Shown: positions 1-10,564 of the stretch, one piece after another
How positions within the stretch are numbered: the stretch's first letter is position 1
Layout of the letters: each line of letters begins with the position of its first letter
Assembly: GCA_034231615.1 (NCBI GenBank)
Contig: CM067302.1
Location: 14,736,990-14,800,989, forward strand
DNA length: 64,000 nt
Origin: Meghimatium bilineatum
Taxonomy: Eukaryota; Mollusca; Gastropoda; Stylommatophora; Philomycidae
Reading direction: 5' to 3'
Program-made: the position numbers and the translations under genes
The notes under the pieces: generated by a model
Seen by the model: the letters and a program-made list of their open reading frames with translations, nothing else
Told to the model about the DNA's origin: nothing
Databases searched by the model: none

Positions 1-99
1 CGTTGTAAAAGGATATACATTGCAATCCGAGGATTAACAAATAACCAAGATCCTAAACACATCTATTAGTTGGAACACCTTGGAAATAGACTGTTTCGA

Positions 100-705
100 A
101 ACTCGTGCGAAGAAATTTGGATAACGCTGTATGGATCATGTGAAGAGGAAGGGGTGCATTATCCTAAACAACAAGCAGCATGACAATGGAGATTGTGGCA
201 GTAACTGATGCTTTGAAATGCGTGTGCTCGCAACTGCGACACATGCCTGTATACTCAGTGACTCGATGAGTATGATTGTGAAAAGGTAAGTAGGTGCTTT
301 CTGGAACATTGACCGGATGCGATGAAGAATTCCTGTTGGGGAAAGTGACTTTTATCTTTGTACTGGAACATGCGGGAGTATGGGGTAATGAGAGAGCAGA
401 TAGTTTGGCCCCACACGGCTCCTATGACTGTTGGAGGAGCAATGGATCGGGTAGATATTTTGAACGCCCTACGGAAAAACGCACGAAAAAATGGCTGTAT
501 ACGTAACGATGACTTATTCCATGACTAGAATAAGGGAGCTTGGTTTGAAATGTTGTGTCGTTAGAAAGGAGCGGTTTCATGGGTGAGGAAGAATGATGGT
601 CAGTCAACGGCGTACTGGGGCCGTCAGTCAACGTGTAATGGTGGTTACCTGGAGGAGATACCTGAGCACCTATGGATTTGTCAGTAATGCAGTGACGGTG
701 ATCCA
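100..705 (+). mobile_element. RNase H-type LINE, 3' fragment
   Basis: This is the decayed C-terminal part of a non-LTR retrotransposon ORF2. Around 190-290 one reads EIVAVTDALK and, in another frame, SDSMSMI, which are RNase H-like. At 365-412 the motif HAGVWGNERADSLA is the RNase H C-terminal signature with its conserved Asp. At 660-705 EHLWIC followed by CSDGDP matches the Cys-rich terminus typical of these LINEs. Frames shift between these blocks, so it is dead. It ends in the tetranucleotide tail at 706-1003. The same terminus recurs at 47,500-47,680. The assignment rests on motifs; the clade (I, Jockey or similar) is not resolved. Confidence 0.75.
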
Positions 706-1003
706 ACGAACTAACTGACTAACTAAGTAACTAACTGAGTGACTAACTAACTAAGTAACTAACTGAGTGACTGACTGACTAACTAACTGAGTGACTGACT
801 AACTAACTAAGTAACTGAGTGACTAACTGACTGACTGACTAACTAAGTAACTAACTGAGTGACTGACTAATTAACGAACTAACTATCTAACTAACTAACT
901 AACTAACTAACTGAGTGACTGACTAAGTAACTAACTGAGTGACTGACTGACTAAGTAACTAACTGAGTGACTGACTGACTTACTAACTAATAAAGTAACT
1001 ATC
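706..1003 (+). repeat. (TAAC/TGAC)n tail array of the RNase H LINE
   Basis: Tetranucleotide-like repeat built from AACTAACTGAGTGACTGACT variants. It starts directly after the LINE coding remnant, as the 3' microsatellite tail does at 47,631-47,677. It is probably the LINE tail, since expanded. Confidence 0.9.
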
Positions 1004-1005
1004 TA

Positions 1006-1654
1006 ACTGTATGGATCACGTCCGCGAAGTGCTGACCAAGGTGGAGCTAGAAATGTTTGTACAAGACAAGCAATATCTTTTGTACAAAACAAACAAAATC
1101 TCTCAATAGAACCTAGACGCCCATAGTAAAAATACGACTGTAGCAGTTAAGGGCAACGGCTGCCCTGGACTGTCGGGTTGTTAAGTCAGAAACCTCACTA
1201 TGACAAGAGTAGGGAGAAAATCTCAGAAGTATTTGCCTGATACACGGGAAAGCAGCTCTGTGCTAGTGGGCAACGCCATATTCAATAATAAGTGATAGTA
1301 TCGTAATCTAATGCAACATTCATGCTTGTGAACGCGCTGACAGCTGCCTTCCAGAAGCAAGGTATATGAGATGCTAAAGGCAGGATATCATACCGTCCCG
1401 GTTACGAAGAAAATGTGGGTAGAAGCTCAGACTTGAACATGAACGAAATTTCAATGTCGGTAAATGAAACCTCGGCCAAGACGGTGTACCAACCGTATTT
1501 CAATTTTCCTTTTTGAGTAATTAACTGTACTGGCAGTCTCCCTTAGATCCTCGTAACTCAAAGCTTCATAGAAGTTAGTGCTCTGCTAAAATAATATACA
1601 TGACTTCAAGGGATAGAACTAAATGAAAAGTAGAACCGATTCAGGCAATAAAAA
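1006..1654. other. No recognisable feature
   Basis: Non-repetitive AT-rich sequence. A short imperfect hairpin (GGGCAACGGCTGCCC) lies near 1151. No coding or RNA signal is seen. Confidence 0.5.
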
Positions 1655-1870
1655 CAAATTAAATAGATATGTACAAGTTACGATATTTCGACTGAGAACA
1701 GATCACTTGTTTAAAAGCACATCTATATGGAATCGATATCAGCGACTCTGAGATTTACATTTCCGGAGCAGCAATACATGCGCCAGAACTAGAACACGTA
1801 CTACAGGATTGTCCCAGTTTCCCCCTCAGTAGAAGAAAATCTGGCCTAAGAAAATTTATCTGCAAAATAA
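1655..1870 (+). mobile_element. RNase H-type LINE C-terminal fragment
   Basis: Across frames one reads IFRLRTDHLF near 1683, then AAIHAPELEHVLQDCPSF near 1770. This is the usual Cys-His terminal motif (FRLRTGH...HVLQDCP) after the RNase H domain of LINE ORF2. A stop and frame changes show it is a relic. No microsatellite tail is visible after it. Confidence 0.65.
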
Positions 1871-1874
1871 CTTG

Positions 1875-3225
1875 TGGTGAACCCAAGGTGACCTAACAGA
1901 AATCGATCTAAGAGTGACCAATATTTGACTGGATGTTTAATAATTAAGCTAGTACTCGAGGATACAGTGTTCAATGATGTCTAATTACAGGAGACAATTT
2001 CGGAAACAATGGAACACCTCAGGTAAGATAGACGTAGTCGGCCTAAGTTTAACTCCCTGCGCACTATCTTTTCAGATACTGCCCCCCTGGACACGTTTTT
2101 TTTTCTGTAAAATTCAAGGGCACAGTGGGTGATAATACTCATCGATTGTCTGGCAACGGATAGGAAGGCTAAGGAATCTCAAATAATTAAAAGCATGTCG
2201 AAAACGGATGTGCTGGATCGGATGACGCAAAATAACCCAGCTCCACATTGAAACCAAACAGCACAGATTACTTCACACTTCCCGGCGTAAATCACTCGAA
2301 ATTATGTATTGGTCATCAGAGAACACACGCAGAAAAAAAAACCACAGCAACAACATAACAAACAACGAGTTACGTTACAGGTTGTTCACGGCCGGCATAC
2401 TGCGCCATTCTTAAACTTACTACTCTAGTCGCGAAACCAATTTGATAACGGAAAAATGCATATCAGAATATAGACACATTTTAGCGTAGATAGCCAAATT
2501 TGAGAGGCCACATTTAAAAATAAAATGTTAAGAAAATTACGGGAAAAAAAGAATTGCCAAGCTGCAAGTAACATTGATAATGGCAGACAAACTTCATTTA
2601 CGTCTGAAATTCCAAAATGGAAACAGCATTGATCAGCCAATCAAGTCTACACACGATCTTTAACTGACCAATCAATCAACAAATAACAGTCACGTGTCCA
2701 TAATAAGAACAAATTATCCGATACAGATAGTTGTTATAAACGCCAATCAGGGCCTAGATGGTTAGTCTTCAGAACCAATGAATCTCATTGCCAGTTCCGA
2801 AGTAGCCAATCAGATGTGTTTGGTTTAGCAATTTGCCAAATAGTATTGTATTTACCAGCGTTGGTGCTTAGAGTAAATAGAAAAAAATAGAGCTTCAAGC
2901 ACATCATTAAAGTCGAGGGTTAGAATAAATAATCCAAGAGGCTGTGAATAGGAGGAATTTGGAAGGGCTTCTTAAGGTAGATTACATTTGGCATTCAAAG
3001 GTATTCAATTTGTTTCCTAGTCGGATTGTTTACCCACGCGTCCGTATGGAGGCTTGTACGAGTTACACATTTCTCGTGTTGTTACAAGTACAGATTTATA
3101 TGATGATTGTGTCTCTTGAAAATTACTTTGTTGTAATTAAGTTAGATTGAATTTTTGTATCTTTTTTAGCATTACAGAACAGAATACAATAATGATCTTA
3201 AACATGGGTTTATTTTTGTTCCTTC
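1875..3225. other. Mostly featureless; CCAAT cluster near its centre
   Basis: AT-rich sequence with no supported gene. Five CCAAT-type motifs occur at about 2635, 2669, 2743, 2776 and 2808, three of them as GCCAATCA. A poorly preserved SINE-like scrap ('GAAAACGGATGTGCTGG') lies near 2199. The open frames here are short and have no recognisable family. Confidence 0.4.
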
Positions 3226-3227
3226 CT

Positions 3228-3500
3228 CGTTTCTTCTTCTTCTTCTGCGTTTTTCTCAAAATCCTACAGATCAGCAGGGTGTAATCCGGAGAACCGTTGC
3301 GTCATAGCTTACAGCTTAGCTGCGATATCTGCGCCTTTCTCACTGACACATACTATTTTAGCGTGGATTTCGACCGTACGTGTCTTCTAGATGAATTCAT
3401 TTGGACCCCTTTCGTTACGTTTTTGATTATTGTTGGACTTTTAATTGGTCGCAATTTACATACTGGGAGTCGCATGACAAAAATAGCCAAGGAAAACTAA
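3228..3500 (-). mobile_element. SINE-L (L head plus SINE-A type 3' half)
   Basis: Read on the minus strand, 3500-3375 is the L head (AGTATGTAAATTGCGACCAA, then GTCCAAATGAATTCATCTAG). It runs into 3370-3233, which matches the SINE-A 3' half (GCGCAGATATCGCAGC ... GCAGAAGAAGAAGAAG). This copy shows that L is a SINE head attached to the same 3' module as SINE-A. No convincing TSD is seen. Confidence 0.7.
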
Positions 3501-3579
3501 TATATTTCACGGAAATAGGAAACTAGTTCATGTTTACATTTTAGTGGACAGATTTTCTATACGGCCAACGGTCTCAAAT

Positions 3580-3662
3580 TTAGCTTGGTGTCTTGGTCAC
3601 TTTGACCATATATGGGATGGAATAACCAAGTCCACACTAAGACTCCGTTTATCGCCTAATAC
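3580..3662 (-). mobile_element. SINE-A fragment (middle/head part)
   Basis: Contains GGTCACTTTGACCATATATG and a decayed form of the ACGACATGC block, as in other minus-oriented SINE-A copies. It is cut off by the LINE-M fragment that follows. Confidence 0.6.
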
Positions 3663-3960
3663 ATGCTTCTTCTTCTTCTTTCCTTCCTCTTTTACCCTTT
3701 ACGGGTGTCGAGGGAGATATAATGTTCTTGTTCTCGCTTTTCTGGCAGCTTCAGATAATGTTATTTGGTGTTCGTGTAATGTCTCTTTGATGTTGTCGAT
3801 CCAGCATACTCTAGGTCTACCACTGGCTCTTCTTTCTGCTTCTCTCTTCTAAGACATACTTGGCTGGCAATAGCTTTTGAGTATAGCTCAAAAATGTATT
3901 AGCTTCTTGCATACCTAACCATTCTTCAGAAATGCCCAGCGTTCTGATCTCGTGTCTTAA
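3663..3960 (-). mobile_element. LINE-M 3' end fragment
   Basis: The minus strand ends in CTCGACACCCGTAAAGGG and a (GAA)n tail (3665-3680). Upstream there are decayed codons of a LINE C-terminus. The last ~90 bp are nearly identical to the insert at 54,849-54,942, which has TSDs, so this is a real 3' terminus. Homology beyond that is weak. Confidence 0.6.
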
Positions 3961-4329
3961 CACTTATCTTTTCTGATCGGGATTTTTTCCGTGCTATTCA
4001 TTGTCTGTCGACACAAAAATCACATGAACTAATAAGCAGTCGCATCATCGGCCTATATGAGTGACGTTGAGTGAGATCACCGCACGTGTGTAAATTAGAG
4101 AAGGACTTGGTATGTACTGTACGGGAAATATAATTTATATTTGGCAACAACCGACTGTCTTTGTGACGCCGTAGCATGAGCTGTTTCTTTGTGTGCATTT
4201 ATGAGGATGACAGTGGTTTATGTTATACATTCCTGTGAAGGAAAGACCAGAGTATTATCTTACGACTTCGCATACAACATATACAGCTTAGCAATCACCT
4301 GAACAGAATACAACCACAACACACTCCTA

Positions 4330-4605
4330 CTAAAGAGGTGCCGAAGACACTTAATATGAAGAAGGAACTACTAAGAGAAATAAAGATCAGGCAAATAAAA
4401 TGCTTTGGACACATTAAAAGATATGACACCTTATTGAAGACCTTACTTGAGGGCAAAATAAAGAGCTAGGCAGAGATACAAGTGGGAGAGTAACATCACA
4501 CAATGGACGGGTTACAGTCTAGCAGAATGCACCACCAAGACAAGAGACAGGGGATGCTGGAGATCCGTTGCAGTCAACGTTCGTTGCGGAGACGGCACTT
4601 AATGA
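4330..4605 (+). mobile_element. LINE-C 3' end
   Basis: Reads LLREIKIRQIKCFGHIK, a broken GKIK.RARQRYKWE block, then TGYSLAECTTKTRDRGCW, ending TTCGTTGCGGAGACGGCACT and a GATGATGATG tail. This is an RTE-like LINE C-terminus. Relatives lie at 17,125-17,310 (-), 22,605-22,830, 47,680-47,912, 53,200-53,315 and 54,770-55,095. Confidence 0.75.
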
Positions 4606-4735
4606 TGATGACACTCTAGGATGCCGGATGTGCACTCATCCCTATGAAACTCTCGGCCACCACCTTTTTGAATGTCCAGCGCTGAATAATGTCAGGAAGA
4701 TGCTTTTCCCTCCGTGGCTAGATATATAGATTAGC
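4606..4735 (+). mobile_element. RNase H-type LINE Cys-His terminus
   Basis: The frame TLGCRMCTHPYETLGHHLFE then CPALNNVRKM has the C-x2-C-x(8)-H-x(4)-C pattern typical of RNase H-bearing LINE ORF2 ends. It abuts the LINE-C 3' terminus directly, so one element probably inserted next to or into the other. Confidence 0.7.
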
Positions 4736-5117
4736 TTATATGGAGAGAAAAAACAACTCACAAACATATTCATATAGTACTCAAAGGCAGTGGATTAAAG
4801 GGCATGTGCCAATCGACCGCCAGATCAACAAACAACCAACCATCTTACGCATCCTATTTATCTTGGCTTGACATACCTGTTTTTGCTTTTCATTGGATGG
4901 TGGTAGAAAATATATACAAATCTATCACTTACCATTAACATTAGCACAGATACGTGATGGATTTTGAAATCAGCACTGAGGGACAATTCTGAAAAATGAC
5001 TTGGATTTTACTGAACGGGAAATTCCGACAGCGTTCTTTTCAAACAGACTGGATGTCTTGCGTCTTGGCATGTCCTTTTGTATCTAGACGTCCGTGCTCA
5101 GAGTCATTCATGAGTGT
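4736..5117. other. No recognisable feature
   Basis: AT-rich sequence with no motif I can name. Confidence 0.4.
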
Positions 5118-5322
5118 GAATGTCCGTGGTCAGTCATCAATGTGGATGTTCCTGGCCAGAGTCATCAATGTGCGTGGTCAGTCATCAATGTGGATGTTCC
5201 TGGCCAGAGTCATCAATGTGCGTGGTCAGTCATCAATGTGGATGTTCCTGGCCAGAGTCATCAATGTGCGTGGTCAGTCATCAATGTGGATGTTCCTGGC
5301 CAGAGTCATCAATGTGCGTGGT
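5118..5322. repeat. 48-bp minisatellite, ~4 units
   Basis: The unit contains two GTCATCAATGTG half-blocks and TGGATGTTCCTGGCCAGA. Units are nearly identical. The length is a multiple of 3, so all frames stay open; no protein is implied. Confidence 0.95.
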
Positions 5323-5384
5323 CTGAAAGCAAACGAAAAACCAACTCCACTCAGGAGAATACGACTGCAACTTCGAATGCACTT

Positions 5385-5520
5385 CGTCCGGGTTCCTTCT
5401 CAAATTCCTACAGATTAGCAGGATGTAGTCTCGAGAGCGGAATGTGTTGTGTCATGATTCACAACTTGGCTGAAATATCTCCGTCTTTCGGCCTGACATA
5501 TCCGATTTCAGTACGACTAC
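5385..5520 (-). mobile_element. SINE-A 3' fragment
   Basis: TCTCAAATTCCTACAGATTA through TTTCGGCCTGACATATCCGA matches the 3' half of SINE-A in minus orientation. The head is missing. Confidence 0.75.
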
Positions 5521-5524
5521 ATCG

Positions 5525-6000
5525 AATGAAAGATCAGTTAAAATGTCGCATCAATATGGAATTTGTTATTCTGCAGTTCTATAAATAGTTCTAAATCACG
5601 CCCCAATTATATCAAATTTATAAAAACTCATGCAGAACATAATTGCCAAAGTCATATACACCGGGCCATGATGCACATAACAGTATAATGAAATGTAATC
5701 TTCATAAAATAAAATCGATTACATTTCAAGCCCAGGTCAGTTCACACGACCCTGAAGATGAGCACATCAGTTCATAAAGAGGAGCACAGAATAACAATAA
5801 TTTGAGCTGTCACGCAAGTTGTAAGACGCGACTAATGATATTTTAATTGTTGACATGAACCCATATCCACATAAAATGTATAAACCATGCACGCTATTCA
5901 TCGCTTGTAAAATAATTACAAAATAATTAAAACTAGTAATGGGACTAGTAAAATAAAACACAGAGTGGGACTAGTAAAATAATTACCTGTCCCACTCTGT
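5525..6000. other. No gene; hairpin at 5,959-6,001
   Basis: AT-rich. Contains a direct repeat GGGACTAGTAAAATAA (5941, 5968) and a perfect 13-bp inverted repeat CACAGAGTGGGAC / GTCCCACTCTGTG with a 17-nt loop. Confidence 0.6.
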
Positions 6001-6002
6001 GG

Positions 6003-6100
6003 AGGGTCAAAGTAACCAAAATGTCATGCTGAAGTCGGATGTGTCCCACCTAAAGATACATATATCGCAGCAAGGTTGTAAAGTATGACACATTCTGTCC
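6003..6100 (+). mobile_element. SINE-A internal fragment
   Basis: ATGCTGAAGTCGGATGTGTC followed by a decayed ATATCGCAGCAAGGTTGTAA block matches the middle of SINE-A in plus orientation. Confidence 0.65.
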
Positions 6101-6104
6101 CCCC

Positions 6105-6485
6105 AATCTGCTAACCAACCAACCGGAGCTTGCTATCAAACGCAGACGGCACAGCTAGCTAAGGTAATTCCACATCCTCGCGATTATCAATAAACCAGAA
6201 CAGACCTACAGAGACCCCACACAGAAAATTTGAACCTTAAATGGATTACCAAAAAAACTCAACTGCCAGATGTCACAAAGGAATGAGCGACTGTCCTGAG
6301 TGAAATATTTGGAAGTGTTAATTTCACACTGTCTGGAACCTGACACTTCTCGAGTGAGGAGGAATTGTCATTGTATCAACATCTAGCATCCTGGAGGCTT
6401 AGAGAGTTTTCCTAGCTGTGATGGGTCTCGTAAAACAGCTAGGGATAATGGAATTTTTATTATATAAGGTTCTGACATTGTTTAT
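6105..6485. other. No recognisable feature
   Basis: No repeat, coding or RNA signature seen. Confidence 0.4.
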
Positions 6486-6492
6486 TTTGATA

Positions 6493-6560
6493 CCGGGCTC
6501 TGTAGCTGAGGGGTAGTCTTATCGTTCGAAATGGTCAAGGAAACTGGCTTTATTTAGGCT
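6493..6560 (+). mobile_element. Possible tRNA-like SINE head
   Basis: GGGCTCTGTAGCTGAGGGGT resembles a tRNA 5' half with a Pol III A box (TAGCTGAGGGG), and GTTCGAAAT nearby resembles a B box. The spacing is short and no cloverleaf can be closed, so this is at best a tRNA-derived SINE start. About 85 bp downstream, ATCAACCCAGCATTTTTT recurs at 63,607. Confidence 0.35.
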
Positions 6561-6900
6561 GCACGCAAATGGACATCGAAATCAAGAAAGTAGTGACAAC
6601 CTTTTTTGGTAGCATATCCTTTTCATGACGCGGGTTATCAACCCAGCATTTTTTAGTTGTAGTGATTTTTTTTGGTATTGATTGGCAACCTGCTCGGTAT
6701 AAATATTGCATAGAAAATCATCGCAGCTAAAACGTGAATAATTTCTCTCTGAACATTATATGATACAAATTTGAATATGTCGGTGCAAGTCCCAATCACT
6801 CAATCAATCAATCAATCAATTAATTAATTAATGGACCAATCAAGACCCTGGGAACGCTTTTGTGTTTACCCATCCTAGGTTTGCCGGGGCAATTTTACAT

Positions 6901-7183
6901 ATCTTCTTCTTCTTCTGCGTTCGTTCTCAATTTCATGCAGATTAGCAGGATGTAGTCCAGAGAACGGAATGCGATGTGTCATGGTTTACAGCATTGCTGC
7001 GATATCTGCGTATTTTGGTCTGACACATCTGACTTCAGCATGACTTTGGGTCACTGATCCTATATGGGATGAGACAGCCAACTCCATCCCATAACCTCCT
7101 TAGTCGCCTTTTACGACATGCATGAAAAGTAAACAGTGTTGCTATTCTTTGCTCCCCTTTCGGACCCCGGCAACACAGGGGCG
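6901..7183 (-). mobile_element. SINE-A, full length
   Basis: Flanked by AATTTTACAT at 6891-6900 and 7184-7193 (10-bp TSD). In its own orientation it starts near CGCCCCTGTGTTGCCGGGG, carries the inverted pair TATGGGATGG / CCATCCCATC-type stem, and ends in (AGA)n. The Pol III promoter type is not clear to me. Confidence 0.9.
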
Positions 7184-7281
7184 AATTTTACATTTGACTC
7201 TTGTAATACATCTTGAGTGTAATTTATTAATGAACCCACATACTTGAATATGTTGACTTGATTCAGATTGATTCCACCCTA

Positions 7282-8200
7282 CTTTGATGTTACATTCTGA
7301 AAGTTTTGATGTTACATTCTGAAAGTTTTGATGTTACATTCTGAAAGTTTTGATGTTACATTCTGAAAGTTTTGATGTTACATTCTGAAAGTTTTGATGT
7401 TACATTCTGAAAGTTTTGATGTTACATTCTGAAAGTTTTGATGTTACATTCTGAAAGTTTTGATGTTACATTCTGAAAGTTTTGATGTTACATTCTGAAA
7501 GTTTTGATGTTACATTCTGAAAGTTTTGATGTTACATTCTGAAAGTTTTGATGTTACATTCTGAAAGTTTTGATGTTACATTCTGAAAGTTTTGATGTTA
7601 CATTCTGAAAGTTTTGATGTTACATTCTGAAAGTTTTGATGTTACATTCTGAAAGTTTTGATGTTACATTCTGAAAGTTTTGATGTTACATTCTGAAAGT
7701 TTTGATGTTACATTCTGAAAGTTTTGATGTTACATTCTGAAAGTTTTGATGTTACATTCTGAAAGTTTTGATGTTACATTCTGAAAGTTTTGATGTTACA
7801 TTCTGAAAGTTTTGATGTTACATTCTGAAAGTTTTGATGTTACATTCTGAAAGTTTTGATGTTACATTCTGAAAGTTTTGATGTTACATTCTGAAAGTTT
7901 TGATGTTACATTCTGAAAGTTTTGATGTTACATTCTGAAAGTTTTGATGTTACATTCTGAAAGTTTTGATGTTACATTCTGAAAGTTTTGATGTTACATT
8001 CTGAAAGTTTTGATGTTACATTCTGAAAGTTTTGATGTTACATTCTGAAAGTTTTGATGTTACATTCTGAAAGTTTTGATGTTACATTCTGAAAGTTTTG
8101 ATGTTACATTCTGAAAGTTTTGATGTTACATTCTGAAAGTTTTGATGTTACATTCTGAAAGTTTTGATGTTACATTCTGAAAGTTTTGATGTTACATTCT
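7282..8200. repeat. 22-bp minisatellite, ~42 units, seeded in LINE RT
   Basis: The unit starts TTTTGATGTTACATTCTGAA. I see no variant unit in ~920 bp. On the minus strand it lies exactly between TECNIK and VGGINL of the LINE RT; the unit itself encodes ECNIK, so it is a duplicated piece of that gene. Confidence 0.97.
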
Positions 8201-8246
8201 GTAAGACATCTATTCTTTGATACTACCACTACCTCAGTGTGTTTCT

Positions 8247-8524
8247 CGGCCGTGTGTTGCCGGGGCCCGAAAGGGGAGTCAAGAATATCAACACTGCTTA
8301 CCTTCCACGCATGTCGTAAAAGGCGACTAAGGAGGTATGGGATGGAGTTGGCTGTCCCATCCCATATAGGGTTAGTGACCCAAAGCCATGCTGAAGTCGG
8401 ATGTGTCAGGCCGAAAAGCGCAGATATCGCAACAATGCTGTAAACCATGACGCAGCGCATTCCGTTTTCCGGACTACATCCTAATAATCTGCAGGAGTTT
8501 GAGAACCAACGCAGAAGAAGAAGA
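8247..8524 (+). mobile_element. SINE-A, full length
   Basis: Starts CGGCCGTGTGTTGCCGGGG and ends GCAGAAGAAGAAGA. TSD AGTGTGTTTCT / AGTGTCTTTCT (8236-8246; 8525-8535; one mismatch). It lies inside the minus-strand LINE at the KDTEVVV codons. Internal landmarks are TGTCGTAAAAGGCGACTAAG, a 10-bp stem around 8336-8368, and GCTGAAGTCGGATGTGTCAG. Confidence 0.92.
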
Positions 8525-8562
8525 AGTGTCTTTCTGCAACTAGGACTTTGACCTATACTATA

Positions 8563-8908
8563 GAAGTAATTAACATACGTTGGTCAGACTTCAAATCAAA
8601 CACAGTTGTTAGACAAGAATCAAAACAAGAATATGTATCCACCTATATTAGAAAGCGTCGCTGGAATTACATCGGACACGCGCTACGAATGGATACTGAA
8701 AGACTCCCCTGTCAAGCTTTGATGTGGTCACCAGAAGGCAAGAGAAAACGAGGAAGACCACAAGAAACTTTACGTAGAGAAAGTTTCACCTTCGGTATTA
8801 GAAACAATGAAGATCTAAAGCAAATTGCAATGAAACGAGAGACATGGAAATCTATGACATCCGCGTCATGCGCCGTCTTTGACCCTAGAGGAATAACTAA
8901 CTAACTAA
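8563..8908 (+). mobile_element. LINE-D 3' end
   Basis: Frame 8548-8904 reads IRWSDFKSNTVVRQESKQEY, then RRWNYIGHALRMDTERLPCQ, SPEGKRKRGRPQETLRRE and a DPRGITN end, followed by a TAACTAACTAA tail. This C-terminal 'R.W..IGH.LR' plus 'GKRKRGRP' pattern is common to RTE-like LINEs. A longer copy lies at 18,735-19,632. Confidence 0.8.
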
Positions 8909-8919
8909 TAGTCCAACGA

Positions 8920-8997
8920 ATGGAAATACGTTGTGACGCCATTTTATTTGAGTCAATTGTCCCACACATCCGTCTTCGGCCCTAGAGGAATAACTAA
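8920..8997. repeat. Junction: SINE-B-like scrap plus repeat of LINE-D end
   Basis: CCACACATCCGTCTTCGG matches the minus-strand start of SINE-B. GGCCCTAGAGGAATAACTAA repeats the LINE-D terminus seen at 8882. This direct repeat just before the RTE 5' end could mark an insertion duplication. Confidence 0.45.
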
Positions 8998-9962
8998 CGA
9001 TAGAAATAGACTTACAGTTATTGCAACGTGGAACGTCAGATCGTTAGCGCAATGTGGTAAATTAGACAACATCAAACAAGAAATGGAAAGAATGAACATA
9101 AATATCTTAGGAATGAGATGTACTGGGGCAAGAGAGATACAATCAGATAAATTTAAAGTCATATTCCCAGGTGGACAAAAACACGAGAGGGGGAGGGGTA
9201 GGATTATTATTAGACACAGAAATATGAAAAACGGTGACGGGTTTCATAGCAATATCAGATCGGGTAATATTAGTGAAACTAACAGGAGATCCGTTGGATA
9301 TTAACATTATACAAGTTTATGCATACACATCAAGCAGTTCAGAGGAGGACATAGAACATTTTTTTCTATGGAGATCTAGAAATCGCAATGAAACAGTGTA
9401 AAAATCAGGAAGTAACTACAGTAAGTGGGGACTTTAACGCAAAAATAGGTGAAACAGAAATAAAAGATGCGACTGGAAGATTTGGTTTAGGAGTTAAGAA
9501 CGAAAGATGTCATTTTTTGATAGAGTGGGCACAGGCACATAATTTAATAATAGGGAATACATGGTTCAAGCAACATCCAAGAAGGCTGTGTACATGGATT
9601 AGCCCTGGTGATAATACTCGGAACCAAACTGATTACATTTTAGTCTCTAAAAGACGTAGAAACAGCATTAGATCTATGACAACAAGGCCAGGTGCTGACT
9701 GCAACAGTGACCATATACTACTGGTAGCGAAATTGTGTATAAGATTAAAGAAGATCAAGAGAGCACCAAGGAATATGAAATTAGATTTAGCTTTATTGAA
9801 ATCAGAGGCTGACATTAAAGAAAGATATAACATAATTGTACAAAATAGATACAATGTCATTGCAAAGATTCAGAGAATTGAAGATCAATGGAACATGGTA
9901 AAACATTCGATAAACCAAACATTTAAAGAGATAATACCAAAAGTAAAACATACATCAAAACA

Positions 9963-10075
9963 AAAATGGATAAAAGAAATATTGGAATATATCTATCTAT
10001 CTATAAAATACGCTGTGTCATTGGAATATATAATAGGAATATATTAAAAATGGACTGAAGAAATATTAGAATTGA
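9963..10075 (+). repeat. Partial duplication within the RTE copy
   Basis: AAAATGGATAAAAGAAATAT at 9963 is repeated in diverged form at 10,048 (AAAATGGACTGAAGAAATAT). Related RTE proteins have this KW..EIL segment once, so ~85 bp was duplicated here. Confidence 0.6.
9993..10019 (-). mobile_element. 27-bp, extremely truncated LINE-F insert
   Basis: The 27 bases between two copies of ATTGGAATATAT (9981-9992; 10,020-10,031) match, on the minus strand, the last bases of LINE-F including its GATAGATAG tail (compare 41,924-41,953). Insert plus TSD is 39 bp, so the host LINE frame is kept. Confidence 0.65.
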
Positions 10076-10564
10076 TGAGCACCAGAAGAAAATACAGAGG
10101 AATATCAGAAAATACATAAGGAGAATAAATGCAAAATAACAAAAGAAAGCTGGCTGAAATAAAAATGCATGAAAATAGAATCACATTACAACCACGATAT
10201 AACATTACTACATAACCAAATTGAGGTGATAACAGGGAAAAGAACACAAACAGTTACAGGGTGTCTAAAATCCAAGACACGGCAGGTGTTAATGGGAAAA
10301 GATCACATAGTACAAAGATGGTCAGAATATATAAAAGAAATTCATGATGACAATAGACCCGAGATAAACATACAAGATAACGGCGAGTGTTCATCAATAC
10401 TCGCAGCGAAAGTAATGGAGGCCGTAAGACACATGAAATATGACAAAACCCCAGGACCAGACAATATCACAATAGAGGAATTAGCAGCTTTAGCTGACTT
10501 TGGAGTTGAAGCAATCACATAATTTATGAATGATTTATATAATAGCGAACACAACCGCGATGAC

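Larger units (their letters stand above)
6830..8565 (-). mobile_element. LINE RT fragment, broken by two SINE-A and a 22-bp array
   Basis: On the minus strand the order is: S.LQKDTEVVVVSKN (SINE-A 8247-8524 removed), RCLTECNIK, a 22-bp tandem array, then VGGINLNQVNIFKYVGSLIN, SRCITRVKCKI, and after the second SINE-A (6901-7183) a weak APANLG.VNTKAF. These match in order the RTE RT stretch (KKTEVMVISKK ... CKIKV ... LKQV.FKYLG ... EIRSRI) found in the RTE copy at 11,700-11,880, so this is one LINE copy read from the RT palm/thumb border. Stops and shifts make it dead. Both SINEs have TSDs and so landed in an existing LINE. Confidence 0.8.
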
